From Sphingopyxis sp. (GTDB taxonomy: Bacteria > Pseudomonadota > Alphaproteobacteria > Sphingomonadales > Sphingomonadaceae): 6,706 bases of DNA. The stretch spans positions 1-6,706 of the forward strand of contig JAHCKJ010000120.1 of assembly GCA_026125835.1 (NCBI GenBank), written 5' to 3'. The notes under the pieces were generated by a model. The model was not told the origin of the DNA and did not search any database. It saw only the letters and a program-made list of their open reading frames with translations. Below, piece after piece: positions 1 through 6,388 of the stretch (position 1 is the stretch's first letter; each line of letters begins with the position of its first letter). The position numbers and the translations under genes were made by a program.

Positions 1-491
1 GTGCCGCGATCCAGACCGAAGTCACCGCGCTGATCTCACAAATCGGTGACATTGCGACGCGTACCACCTTCAACGGCACCAACCTGCTGTCGGGCGGCGC
101 CAGCATCGACATCCAGACCGGGACGGCTTCAGGCCAGACGGTCAACATCGCGATCGGCGACCTTACCGCCACCGGTCTGGGCGTTGCCGCAGTCGACCTG
201 TCGACGGCTGCCGGTGCCGCGACGGCGCTGGGTCTGCTCGACACGGGCATCCAGACGGTCGCCACCCAGCGCGCCAACCTTGGTGCCCAGCAGAACCGCC
301 TCGAATCGGCTGTCGACAATTTGACGTCGACTGTCACGAATCTGGCAGCCGCCAAGTCGCGGATCGAAGACACCGACTTCTCGGCGGAATCGACCAAGTT
401 GGCTGCGGCGTCGATCCTGTCGCAGGCATCGACCGCGATGCTCGCCCAGGCGAACCAGAGCCAGCAGGGCGTGATGGCGCTGCTGCGTTAA
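1..491 (+). CDS. fliC: Flagellin, C-terminal part (5' end outside window)
   Basis: Structural subunit of the flagellar filament, exported through the flagellar type III apparatus. The reading frame enters at base 3 and gives 162 residues before TAA at 489-491. The first part (ISQIGDIATRTTFNGTNLLSG) is the end of the conserved N-terminal D1 helix region, where flagellins carry FNGxxLL. A short variable stretch follows (GQTVNIAIGDLTATGLGV). Then come the long C-terminal helices, with RANLGAQQNRLESAVDNL, RIEDTDFSAESTKL and the terminal AMLAQANQSQQGVMALLR, a textbook D0 end. With almost no D2/D3 insertion, the whole protein should be near 270-280 residues, so roughly 110 N-terminal residues lie to the left. 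It is transcribed towards dnaE2 and ends in its own terminator. Family assignment is firm; which paralogue it is cannot be told from this fragment. Confidence 0.95.
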   Translation, partial: AAIQTEVTALISQIGDIATRTTFNGTNLLSGGASIDIQTGTASGQTVNIAIGDLTATGLGVAAVDLSTAAGAATALGLLDTGIQTVATQRANLGAQQNRLESAVDNLTSTVTNLAAAKSRIEDTDFSAESTKLAAASILSQASTAMLAQANQSQQGVMALLR

Positions 492-507
492 TATCCGCCA
501 ACGACTT

Positions 508-543
508 TCAGGCTATATTTGGTTGGTCCCTTAAATAGCCTGA
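508..543 (+). other. Hairpin in the flagellin 3' untranslated region
   Basis: TCAGGCTAT (508-516) pairs with ATAGCCTGA (535-543), a 9-bp stem. Two further pairs are possible beyond a one-base bulge, and the loop is about 14-18 bases. It lies 17 bases after the flagellin stop and just before the stronger terminator hairpin. It has no T-run of its own, so it may stabilise the 3' end of the message or help slow the polymerase. Function is inferred only. Confidence 0.5.
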
Positions 544-546
544 TCC

Positions 547-583
547 GATGCCCCGGCCCCCACAGCCGGGGCATCATCTTTTT
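547..583 (+). terminator. Rho-independent terminator of the flagellin gene
   Basis: A perfect 11-bp GC-rich stem (GATGCCCCGGC at 547-557 with GCCGGGGCATC at 565-575) encloses a 7-base loop. It is followed by ATC and a run of five T (579-583). It sits 55 bases after the flagellin stop codon and is oriented for the plus strand. On the minus strand the same stem lacks a T-run, so it is a poor terminator for dnaE2 transcripts. Confidence 0.88.
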
Positions 584-608
584 GCGCGAAGGAGCGGGCT
601 GGTGCCGT

Positions 609-628
609 TCGCCGATGTCAATCGGCGA
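609..628 (-). terminator. Hairpin just after the dnaE2 stop, possible operon end
   Basis: TCGCCGAT (609-616) and ATCGGCGA (621-628) form a perfect 8-bp stem with a 4-base loop, only four bases beyond the dnaE2 stop codon. No T-run follows on the minus strand, so it is not a standard intrinsic terminator. It could protect the 3' end of the imuA-imuB-dnaE2 message or act with Rho. It is the only strong minus-strand hairpin directly at the operon end. Confidence 0.4.
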
Positions 629-632
629 CCCT

Positions 633-3600
633 TCAATGAAAATCCCGCGACTTGGGCAGGATGCGGACATCGCGCGGGTGGCCGTGCTTGGCGGCATAGC
701 CGCGCGGCAGTTGCGGATGCGCGACCTCGTCGGCGCGGCAGAGGTCGGGGCGTATCTCGCGCCCGTCGCCCAACGTGTCGAGCATCGCCGTCCGGTCGAC
801 GATGCGCGTCGCCATCAGGTGGATGACGCCCTCCTTGCTCCGCTGCACCTCGCCCTCGGCCAGCATCAGCCGCGATGCCATGACGGCGCGGCGATAGCGT
901 TCGAAATGGCGCGCCCATAAGAGGATGTTCACCACCCCGCCCTCGTCCTCGATCGTGATGAAGATCGCATTGCCCTTGCCGGGGCGCTGGCGGATCAGCA
1001 CCACCCCCGCGGCGCGGACTATCGACCCGTTCTTCGCTGCCATGACCTGCGCCGCACTCAGCACCCCTTCGCGTGCGAAATCATCGCGCAGAAACGCCAT
1101 CGGATGGCCTTTGAGCGACAGCCGCGTCGTCTGGTAATCGGTCAGCACCTCCTCGACGAGCGGGGTCGGGGGCAGCTCTGCATCGGCTTCGGCGCCAAGT
1201 TCGTCGGTTTCGGCGGCACCGAACAGCGGCAGTACCCCTTGGCGAACGCGCCGCGCGTCCCACAGTGCCGGTCGGCGGTCGAGCCCCATCGACCGGTACG
1301 CATCGGCCTCGGCGAGCAGCCGCAGCGCGCGCGAAGGCAGGTCGGCACGGCGGGCGAGTTCTTCGATGCTCGCAAAAGAGGTGGTCCGCGCCGCCGCGAT
1401 CTGCGCCGCCCAAGCCTCGCGAAACCCGTCGACCTGCCGAAAGCCGAGCCGCAGCGCGAGACTGCCGTCATCCCTGCGCTCGAGGCTGCTGTCCCAATCG
1501 CTCGCATTCACATCGACCGCGCGCACCTCGACCCCATGTTCCTGCACATCGCGCACCAGCTGCGCGGGGGCGTAAAAGCCCATCGGCTGCGAATTGAGCA
1601 GGCCGCAGGTGAAGACGGCGGGGTGATGGCATTTCAGCCAGGACGAGACATAGACGAGCTTGGCGAACGACTGGGCGTGGCTCTCGGGAAAGCCGTAGCT
1701 GCCGAAACCCTTGATCTGATTGTAGCAGCGTTCGGCAAAGGCGCGATCGTAGCCGCGGCGAACCATGCCGCCGATCATCTTCTCTTCATATTGATCGATG
1801 GTTCCGACATTGCGGAAAGTCGCCATGGCGCGGCGCAGGCCATTGGCTTCATCGGGGGTAAATTCGGCGGCGACGATGGCGAGTTTCATCGCCTGTTCCT
1901 GGAACAACGGCACGCCGAATGTTCTGTGAAGCAAATGATAAAGCTCGTCGGGATCGTGCGGCGGAGCGGGTGACGGATACTCGACCTTCTCTTCGCCATT
2001 GCGGCGCTTCAGATAAGGGTGGACCATATCGCCCTCGATCGGACCCGGCCGGACGATCGCAACCTGGATGACCAGATCGTAAAATTCCTTGGGCCGCAGT
2101 CTGGGCAGCATGTTGATCTGCGCGCGGCTTTCGACCTGGAACACGCCGATGCTGTCGCCCTTGCGCAGCATGTCATAGACGACCGGGTCTTCCACCGGGA
2201 CCGACTTGAGGTCGTGGTCACCGAGTTCGTGCAGCCGCATCAGGTCGAAACATTTGCGGATGCAGGTCAGCATCCCGAGCGCGAGGATATCGACCTTCAT
2301 CAGTTTCAGTTCGTCGATGTCGTCCTTGTCCCATTCGATGAAGGTGCGGTCCGCCATCGCGGCATTGTGGATCGGTACCGTTTCGTCCAGCCGGTCCTCG
2401 GTGAGCACATAGCCGCCGACATGCTGCGACAGGTGGCGCGGGAAGGTGAGCAGTTGCGCGACGATCCATTGCAGGCGGGCGATGTCGTCCTGCCCGGGAT
2501 CGAGCCCGGCTTCGATGAAGCGCTCGACGGGCATTTCGCTGCCCCAGCTTCCCCAACTTGTGTCGGCGAGCCGTGCGGTGACATCCTCGCTGAACCCCAG
2601 CGCCTTGCCCGCTTCGCGCACCGCGCTGCGCGGGCGGTAATGGATCACCGTCGCGGCGATGCCCGCGCGCCGCCGCGTGTAGCGGCGATAGATATATTGC
2701 ATCACCTCCTCGCGCCGCTCGTGCTCGAAATCGACGTCGATGTCGGGCGGCTCGCGCCGTTCCTCCGACAGGAAGCGGGTGAACAGCAGATTGTTCGCGA
2801 TCGGGTCGATCGAGGTGATTTCGAGCAGATAGCAGACGAGCGAATTGGCCGCCGACCCGCGCCCCTGGCACAGGATCGGCGGGTCTTGTGTGCGGGCATA
2901 GTTCACGATGTCGTGGACGGTCAGGAAATAGCAGGCGAAATTGCATTTGCGGATGAGCGAAAGCTCTTCGTCGAGCACCTCCTGCCAGCGCTGCGGCAAT
3001 CCCTGGGGGTGGAGCCGGTTCGCGGCGTCGAGCACCAGATGTTCGAGCCAGCTTTGCGGATCCCAGCCTCCGGGAACCGGCTCGTGCGGATATTCATATT
3101 CGAGATCGCGGAGCGAAAAGCCGATGCGATCGAGAATTCCGGTGCTCTCATCGACGGCGCGGGGGCAGGAGCGAAAGAGCCGGCGCATCTCTTGGGGCGA
3201 TTTCAGATGACGCTCGCCATTGGCGCGCAGCAGGCGGCCGGCGTCGTTGATGTTCGTCCCCTCGCGGATGCAGGTGACGACATCGTGTAGCGGTCGTTGC
3301 TCGCGCGTTGCGTAAAGCGCATCATTGGTCGCGAGCAGGGGAATGCCGGTCCGGTCGGCCAATGCGGCAAGTCGGGCCAGGCGCCGCCGGTCCGCACCGC
3401 CATATGACATCGTCGCGCCCAGCCACAGCGCCCCGGGGGCCGCCCGGGCGAGGCGGTGCAGCGGCATTTCATCCTTTTCCGTCGCCATCGCAATCAGGAT
3501 CATGTCCTCGCAATGAGTCAGCAGATTCTTGAGCTTCATCACGCAATCGCCCTTGGTGGTGCGGCGATTGCCGATGGTCAGCATCCGGGTCAGGCGGCCC

Positions 3601-3917
3601 CAGCCATGGCGCGTGGTCGGATAGGCGATGATGTCGGGGGTGCCGTCGTCGAAGACGAGGCGCGCGCCGACCACGAGTTTGAAGGGCGGCAGCTCCACCC
3701 CCTCTGCGTCGGCCTTCTCGCGCAGCTTGCGCAGCCCGGTGAGCGCTCGCACCACGCCCGCCACGCTGTTGCGGTCGGCAATACCGATGCCCGCCATGCC
3801 GAGCCTGATCGCTTCGGCGACCATCTCATGCGGGTGGGAGGCACCGCGCAGGAAGCTGTAGTTGGTCGCGGCGACCAGTTCGGCGAAGGCGGGTCGGGGG
3901 GCGGGCGTGTCGCTCAT
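633..3917 (-). CDS. dnaE2: Error-prone DNA polymerase DnaE2 (SOS mutasome polymerase)
   Basis: C-family DNA polymerase for SOS-induced, mutagenic lesion bypass with ImuA and ImuB. The 1094 residues match the usual DnaE2 length and are intact. An N-terminal PHP-like domain (about 12-270) begins ATNYSFLRGASHP, lacking the metal-binding HxH of DnaE1-type PHP domains, as is usual for DnaE2. The palm carries PDIDVDF (391-397), so D394 and D396 are the paired catalytic aspartates, and KVD (541-543) supplies the third. GQGxGSAANS-type fold residues appear as QGRGSAANS (351-359). An HhH region follows (about 825-880), then an LPLF motif (896-899), an OB-fold (about 966-1041) and the family tail HPRDVRILPKSRDFH. 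The chosen ATG overlaps the imuB stop (ATGA at 3914-3917). No good Shine-Dalgarno precedes it, so translational coupling is inferred. The frame stays open to 4061, but that upstream stretch is inside imuB and resembles no DnaE2 N-terminus. Confidence 0.97.
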   Translation of the reverse strand: MSDTPAPRPAFAELVAATNYSFLRGASHPHEMVAEAIRLGMAGIGIADRNSVAGVVRALTGLRKLREKADAEGVELPPFKLVVGARLVFDDGTPDIIAYPTTRHGWGRLTRMLTIGNRRTTKGDCVMKLKNLLTHCEDMILIAMATEKDEMPLHRLARAAPGALWLGATMSYGGADRRRLARLAALADRTGIPLLATNDALYATREQRPLHDVVTCIREGTNINDAGRLLRANGERHLKSPQEMRRLFRSCPRAVDESTGILDRIGFSLRDLEYEYPHEPVPGGWDPQSWLEHLVLDAANRLHPQGLPQRWQEVLDEELSLIRKCNFACYFLTVHDIVNYARTQDPPILCQGRGSAANSLVCYLLEITSIDPIANNLLFTRFLSEERREPPDIDVDFEHERREEVMQYIYRRYTRRRAGIAATVIHYRPRSAVREAGKALGFSEDVTARLADTSWGSWGSEMPVERFIEAGLDPGQDDIARLQWIVAQLLTFPRHLSQHVGGYVLTEDRLDETVPIHNAAMADRTFIEWDKDDIDELKLMKVDILALGMLTCIRKCFDLMRLHELGDHDLKSVPVEDPVVYDMLRKGDSIGVFQVESRAQINMLPRLRPKEFYDLVIQVAIVRPGPIEGDMVHPYLKRRNGEEKVEYPSPAPPHDPDELYHLLHRTFGVPLFQEQAMKLAIVAAEFTPDEANGLRRAMATFRNVGTIDQYEEKMIGGMVRRGYDRAFAERCYNQIKGFGSYGFPESHAQSFAKLVYVSSWLKCHHPAVFTCGLLNSQPMGFYAPAQLVRDVQEHGVEVRAVDVNASDWDSSLERRDDGSLALRLGFRQVDGFREAWAAQIAAARTTSFASIEELARRADLPSRALRLLAEADAYRSMGLDRRPALWDARRVRQGVLPLFGAAETDELGAEADAELPPTPLVEEVLTDYQTTRLSLKGHPMAFLRDDFAREGVLSAAQVMAAKNGSIVRAAGVVLIRQRPGKGNAIFITIEDEGGVVNILLWARHFERYRRAVMASRLMLAEGEVQRSKEGVIHLMATRIVDRTAMLDTLGDGREIRPDLCRADEVAHPQLPRGYAAKHGHPRDVRILPKSRDFH

Positions 3918-5449
3918 GCGAACAGCCCGTGGATATACCAGCGGGGATCGGGTTTTTCGTCGTAGAGTCCGTGGCGAAACAGCCAGTAGCGGCGGCCGCG
4001 CTCGTCCTCGACGCGGTAATAGTCGCGCGTCAGCCCGCCATTGTCGCGGCGGCGCCACCATTCGGCGGCTATGCGTTCGGGCCCCTCGTAACGCCGGATC
4101 GCGTGGGTGGCGCGGCGCCAGCGGAAGCGGTGCGGCGGGCCGTCGGGCACCTCGGCGATCACCTCGATCACCTGCGGTGGATCGAAAAGATAGAAGGGGC
4201 GCAGCGGCGGCTCGCCGGGTTCGGGGGCGGGCCAGGGCGTGGGCGGCGGCGCGTCGATCGCGGGCAGTTCGAGCTGCGCCTGTTCGGGGATATGCGTGTC
4301 GGCGGGACGGAGTTTCCTGACCCGACCCCGCCCGAGACGCGTTGCCAGCCGGTCGGCAAGTTCGTCGGTCGCGGCATCCTTGACCGCGCCGCCTTCGAGT
4401 TTGAGCTGGCTCGTGGCAAGCGCTTCGAGGCGCGGTACCGCGAGGCGCATCATGTCGAAGCCGAAACCGGGATCGAGCGGATCGCGCAAGCCATCCATCC
4501 GCTCGGCGAACAGGCGCATCACCAGCCCCGCGTCGCGTGTTGGATGGCCCGTTTCGACCGCGATGCTGCGCGCCAGCCCGTCGCTGCGAAAGAAGGTCGC
4601 GCGGAAATCGCGTCCGCCCTTGCCGCGTTCGGCAAGCGCGATGATCGCTTCGCTGACCAGTTCGGCCAGGATGCGGGTCGCGTGGGGCATGCTCGCGACA
4701 GGTTGGGCAAAGCGGCGTTCGGTGGCGACCGGCAGCGGTGCGACACGCGGGTCGAGCGGGCTGGGCGCATCGCCGAGCAGGCGGCGCAGCGCCATCGCGG
4801 CGTCGGCCCCGAAGCGCGCGGCGATATTCGCCATCGGTCGCGCCGCGAGGTCGCCAATCGTCTTCAATCCGGCGCGGACGAGCGCGGTCGTGGCTTCGGC
4901 TTCGAGTTCGAGCGCGGCGACGGGCAGGCGGCGGATCGCACTCGCTTCGTCGGGGGCGGGCCGCGTCTGGTAGCGGGCCAGCGCGCGCGCGGCGTCGGCG
5001 GTGGGGCCAAGCGCATGGCGCAAGGTCATGCCGAGCCGGGTCAGCCGCCGGTCAATATCGTCGATCAACCCCGCCTCGCCTTCGAACAAATGGGTGCAGC
5101 CGGTGATGTCGAGGATCAGCCCGTCGGGGGCATCGAGCGCGACGAGCGGGGTGTAGCGCGCGCAGCCCTGCGCGAGCCGGTCGAGCCAGCCATGGTCGAG
5201 GACGGGATCGTGCGGCACGATGGCCAGGCCCGGCACCTGCGCCCGCGCATCGGCGAGCGGCATGCCGACCCGCAGCCCGAGCGCCTGCGCGCGGGCATCG
5301 ACGCTCGCGATCCGCAGCGCGCCGCGCTGCTTCTCGGCAAAGACGAGCGGGAGGTCAGGCGGCTGCGGCGCCGAGCGGGTGAACCGTTCGGCGGGCAGCC
5401 AAGGGAAGAACAGCGCCAGATAGCGCCGCGTCCCGGAAAGCTTGCTCAT
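3914..5449 (-). CDS. imuB: ImuB, catalytically inactive Y-family polymerase homologue
   Basis: Mutasome scaffold of 511 residues that, in the family, links DnaE2 and ImuA to the beta clamp. The N-terminus (RRYLALFFPWLPAERF) follows the Y-family first strand but has no catalytic aspartate. At the second active-site motif (SIDEAYLD in Pol IV) it reads APDGLILD (107-114), with Gly110 in place of the glutamate. Thumb-like HhH (about 175-225) and little-finger regions (about 240-380) follow. A candidate clamp motif QLELP (392-396) and a Pro-rich linker precede the alphaproteobacterial ImuB tail: RPFYLFDPPQVIEV, FRWRRATHAIRRYEGPERIA, EWWR, TRDYYRVEDERGRRYWLFR and PRWYIHGLFA. GGGA at 5455-5458 lies five bases before the chosen ATG, supporting this start over an in-frame ATG at 5614 whose extension looks non-family. 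The start is 95 bp inside imuA; the stop overlaps the dnaE2 start by four bases. Confidence 0.95.
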   Translation of the reverse strand: MSKLSGTRRYLALFFPWLPAERFTRSAPQPPDLPLVFAEKQRGALRIASVDARAQALGLRVGMPLADARAQVPGLAIVPHDPVLDHGWLDRLAQGCARYTPLVALDAPDGLILDITGCTHLFEGEAGLIDDIDRRLTRLGMTLRHALGPTADAARALARYQTRPAPDEASAIRRLPVAALELEAEATTALVRAGLKTIGDLAARPMANIAARFGADAAMALRRLLGDAPSPLDPRVAPLPVATERRFAQPVASMPHATRILAELVSEAIIALAERGKGGRDFRATFFRSDGLARSIAVETGHPTRDAGLVMRLFAERMDGLRDPLDPGFGFDMMRLAVPRLEALATSQLKLEGGAVKDAATDELADRLATRLGRGRVRKLRPADTHIPEQAQLELPAIDAPPPTPWPAPEPGEPPLRPFYLFDPPQVIEVIAEVPDGPPHRFRWRRATHAIRRYEGPERIAAEWWRRRDNGGLTRDYYRVEDERGRRYWLFRHGLYDEKPDPRWYIHGLFA

Positions 5450-6143
5450 CTTTATCCCAATCGAGTCGCCAGCGCGTTCCGGCAGGCCCGCCGCGCCAGC
5501 GCAGCAGTTCGAGGTCGAAGGCGGGCGCGCCGGGGGCGTTGGCTTCGAGTTCGCGCGACGGTGCCGCGACGACATGCCAGCGCGTTTCAGCGACGCTCGG
5601 CGTCGGCACGGCATTCAGGCGCAGCATCAGCAGCGTCGTCCCTGTATCGCGCGCGCCGAGCGCCAGGCGGCGGCCTGCGGTCAGGTCGAGCAGCGGGAAT
5701 TTGCCCCAGCTTTCGACGATCACCGCCGCCGATCCGGCGCAGCGTACCGCATCATTGGCGCAGGCGAGCAGCATTTTGGAGTCGACGGTCTCGACCAGCA
5801 GCAAGCGGTCCGGATCACCGCCAAGCTCGGCGATGCCGGGGGCATAGATATGCCCGGTGCGGCGTCCGGCGTCGACGGTGCGCAGCCACAGCAGCGGTGC
5901 CTTCCCCGGTGTACGCAGCGCGACCAGCGCGGCAAAGGCTGCGGCGCTGGCGCCATCGAGTGCGTCGGCAGCGAAGAATTCATGTGTGCGCCCGATGGCC
6001 AGTCCGCCGCCGATCGCCGCGTCGAACGCGTCATGCCCCGTCGCCAGCCAGCTTTGCGCCGACTGGGTTGCGGGGCCACCGCTGGCGGCCAGCCGGGCGA
6101 TACGCTGGCGCAGCCCGGCGAGAGGTTGAGACGAATCGCGCAT
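5355..6143 (-). CDS. imuA: ImuA, RecA-like accessory protein of the SOS mutasome
   Basis: First gene of the operon, 262 residues. ImuA proteins are distant RecA/SulA-like factors needed with ImuB and DnaE2 for damage-induced mutagenesis. FDAAIGGGLAIGRTHEFF (40-57) matches the RecA-fold strand and turn LxxALGGGLPxGRxxE. Where RecA has the Walker A loop GPESSGKTT, this protein has ADALDGASA (59-67), with alanine for the ATP-binding lysine, so classical ATPase activity is unlikely. Later come PLLWLRTVDAGRR and VIVES (RecA-core strands) and TRWHVVAAPS, then FDLELLRWRGG and TRWRLDWD, typical of the ImuA C-terminal part. ATG at 6141-6143 has AGGAA five bases upstream. A LexA box covers that ribosome site, so LexA control is direct. 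The last 95 bp also encode the imuB start, so translational coupling is likely. Confidence 0.93.
   Translation of the reverse strand: MRDSSQPLAGLRQRIARLAASGGPATQSAQSWLATGHDAFDAAIGGGLAIGRTHEFFAADALDGASAAAFAALVALRTPGKAPLLWLRTVDAGRRTGHIYAPGIAELGGDPDRLLLVETVDSKMLLACANDAVRCAGSAAVIVESWGKFPLLDLTAGRRLALGARDTGTTLLMLRLNAVPTPSVAETRWHVVAAPSRELEANAPGAPAFDLELLRWRGGPAGTRWRLDWDKDEQAFRDAALSGAVLPLAARRTVHPLGAAAA
5455..5458 (-). promoter_or_regulatory. Ribosome binding site of imuB, inside imuA
   Basis: On the minus strand GGGA is followed by TAAAG and the imuB ATG, a five-base spacing. It is within the imuA reading frame and decides the imuB start in favour of 5449. Confidence 0.55.
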
Positions 6144-6147
6144 ATAT

Positions 6148-6162
6148 GTTCCTGATTTGTTC
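6148..6162 (-). promoter_or_regulatory. LexA operator (SOS box) of imuA-imuB-dnaE2
   Basis: GTTCCTGATTTGTTC is an exact match to GTTC-N7-GTTC, the direct-repeat LexA box of Alphaproteobacteria. It begins two bases after the -10 hexamer and ends four bases before the imuA start codon. It therefore covers the expected transcription start and the Shine-Dalgarno sequence. LexA bound here should block RNA polymerase, and LexA cleavage after DNA damage would release the operon. No second box was found in the upstream gap. Confidence 0.9.
6149..6153 (-). promoter_or_regulatory. Ribosome binding site of imuA, inside the LexA box
   Basis: On the minus strand AGGAA is followed by CATAT and then the imuA ATG, a five-base spacing. 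All five bases fall inside the SOS box, so the same bases serve repressor binding and translation initiation. It supports 6143 as the start. Confidence 0.65.
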
Positions 6163-6163
6163 T

Positions 6164-6192
6164 ATTAGCGCGCGAGCGAGGGGGGATGTCAA
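6164..6192 (-). promoter_or_regulatory. Sigma-70-type promoter of imuA-imuB-dnaE2
   Basis: On the minus strand a perfect -35 TTGACA (6192-6187) is separated by exactly 17 bases from GCTAAT (6169-6164), which matches four of six positions of TATAAT. Transcription would start near 6156-6158, inside the LexA box, leaving a leader of only about 13-15 bases. A strong -35 with a weaker -10 under tight operator control fits an SOS promoter. The start position is predicted. Confidence 0.72.
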
Positions 6193-6271
6193 GATGAGTC
6201 GGATCTGCCAGCCTGTCGTCATGCCGGACTTGATCCGGCATCCATGCAGCGCCGTCGTCATGGACCGCGGA

Positions 6272-6278
6272 TCAAGTC
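6272..6278. repeat. Direct repeat TCAAGTC, left copy
   Basis: TCAAGTC recurs in the same orientation at 6426-6432. The two copies bracket the 147-bp insert that splits the outer palindrome, and removing one copy plus the insert restores the palindrome. This is what a 7-bp target-site duplication would look like. Confidence 0.55.
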
Positions 6279-6309
6279 GGCCTTTACATCCTTCGAGCAG
6301 GTATCTGCC

Positions 6310-6332
6310 CCCCGGCGAAAGCCGGGGTCCAG
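6310..6332. repeat. 23-bp palindromic unit, copy 1
   Basis: CCCCGGC-GAAA-GCCGGGG forms a 7-bp GC stem closed by a GNRA-type tetraloop, followed by TCCAG. The same 23 bases occur inverted at 6366-6388. Each copy is a hairpin alone, and the two could also pair with each other. Confidence 0.85.
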
Positions 6333-6365
6333 AGTGTCATAAAGCAACGTCTGTTCTTGGTCGCC

Positions 6366-6388
6366 CTGGACCCCGGCTTTCGCCGGGG
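6366..6388. repeat. 23-bp palindromic unit, copy 2 (inverted)
   Basis: Exact reverse complement of 6310-6332, separated from it by 33 bases. The stem is 6371-6377 with 6382-6388. On the minus strand, the direction of transcripts from the efflux gene, this copy reads with the GAAA loop. No T-run follows either copy, so an intrinsic terminator is not supported. Confidence 0.85.

Noticed and set aside
46..697. Small frames at 46-324 (+) and 488-697 (-)
   Set aside because: The first is an out-of-frame reading of the flagellin; the second crosses the terminator hairpin and the end of dnaE2. Neither has a ribosome site or recognisable sequence.
2019..3290. A 423-codon open frame on the plus strand, opposite dnaE2
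   Set aside because: Lies wholly within dnaE2, which has all family motifs; the antisense product has no recognisable domain.
3918..4061. Upstream start for dnaE2 giving 1142 residues
   Set aside because: The extra 48 residues are the shadow of the conserved imuB C-terminus. The ATGA overlap start gives a normal DnaE2 N-terminus.
3914..5449. Active Y-family polymerase (DinB/Pol IV)
   Set aside because: Catalytic residues are absent and the C-terminal tail and operon position are those of ImuB.
5450..5614. Upstream start for imuB giving 566 residues
   Set aside because: The extra 55 residues are low-complexity and lie inside the imuA coding region. The ATG at 5449 has a ribosome site and begins just before the conserved RRYLALFFPW.
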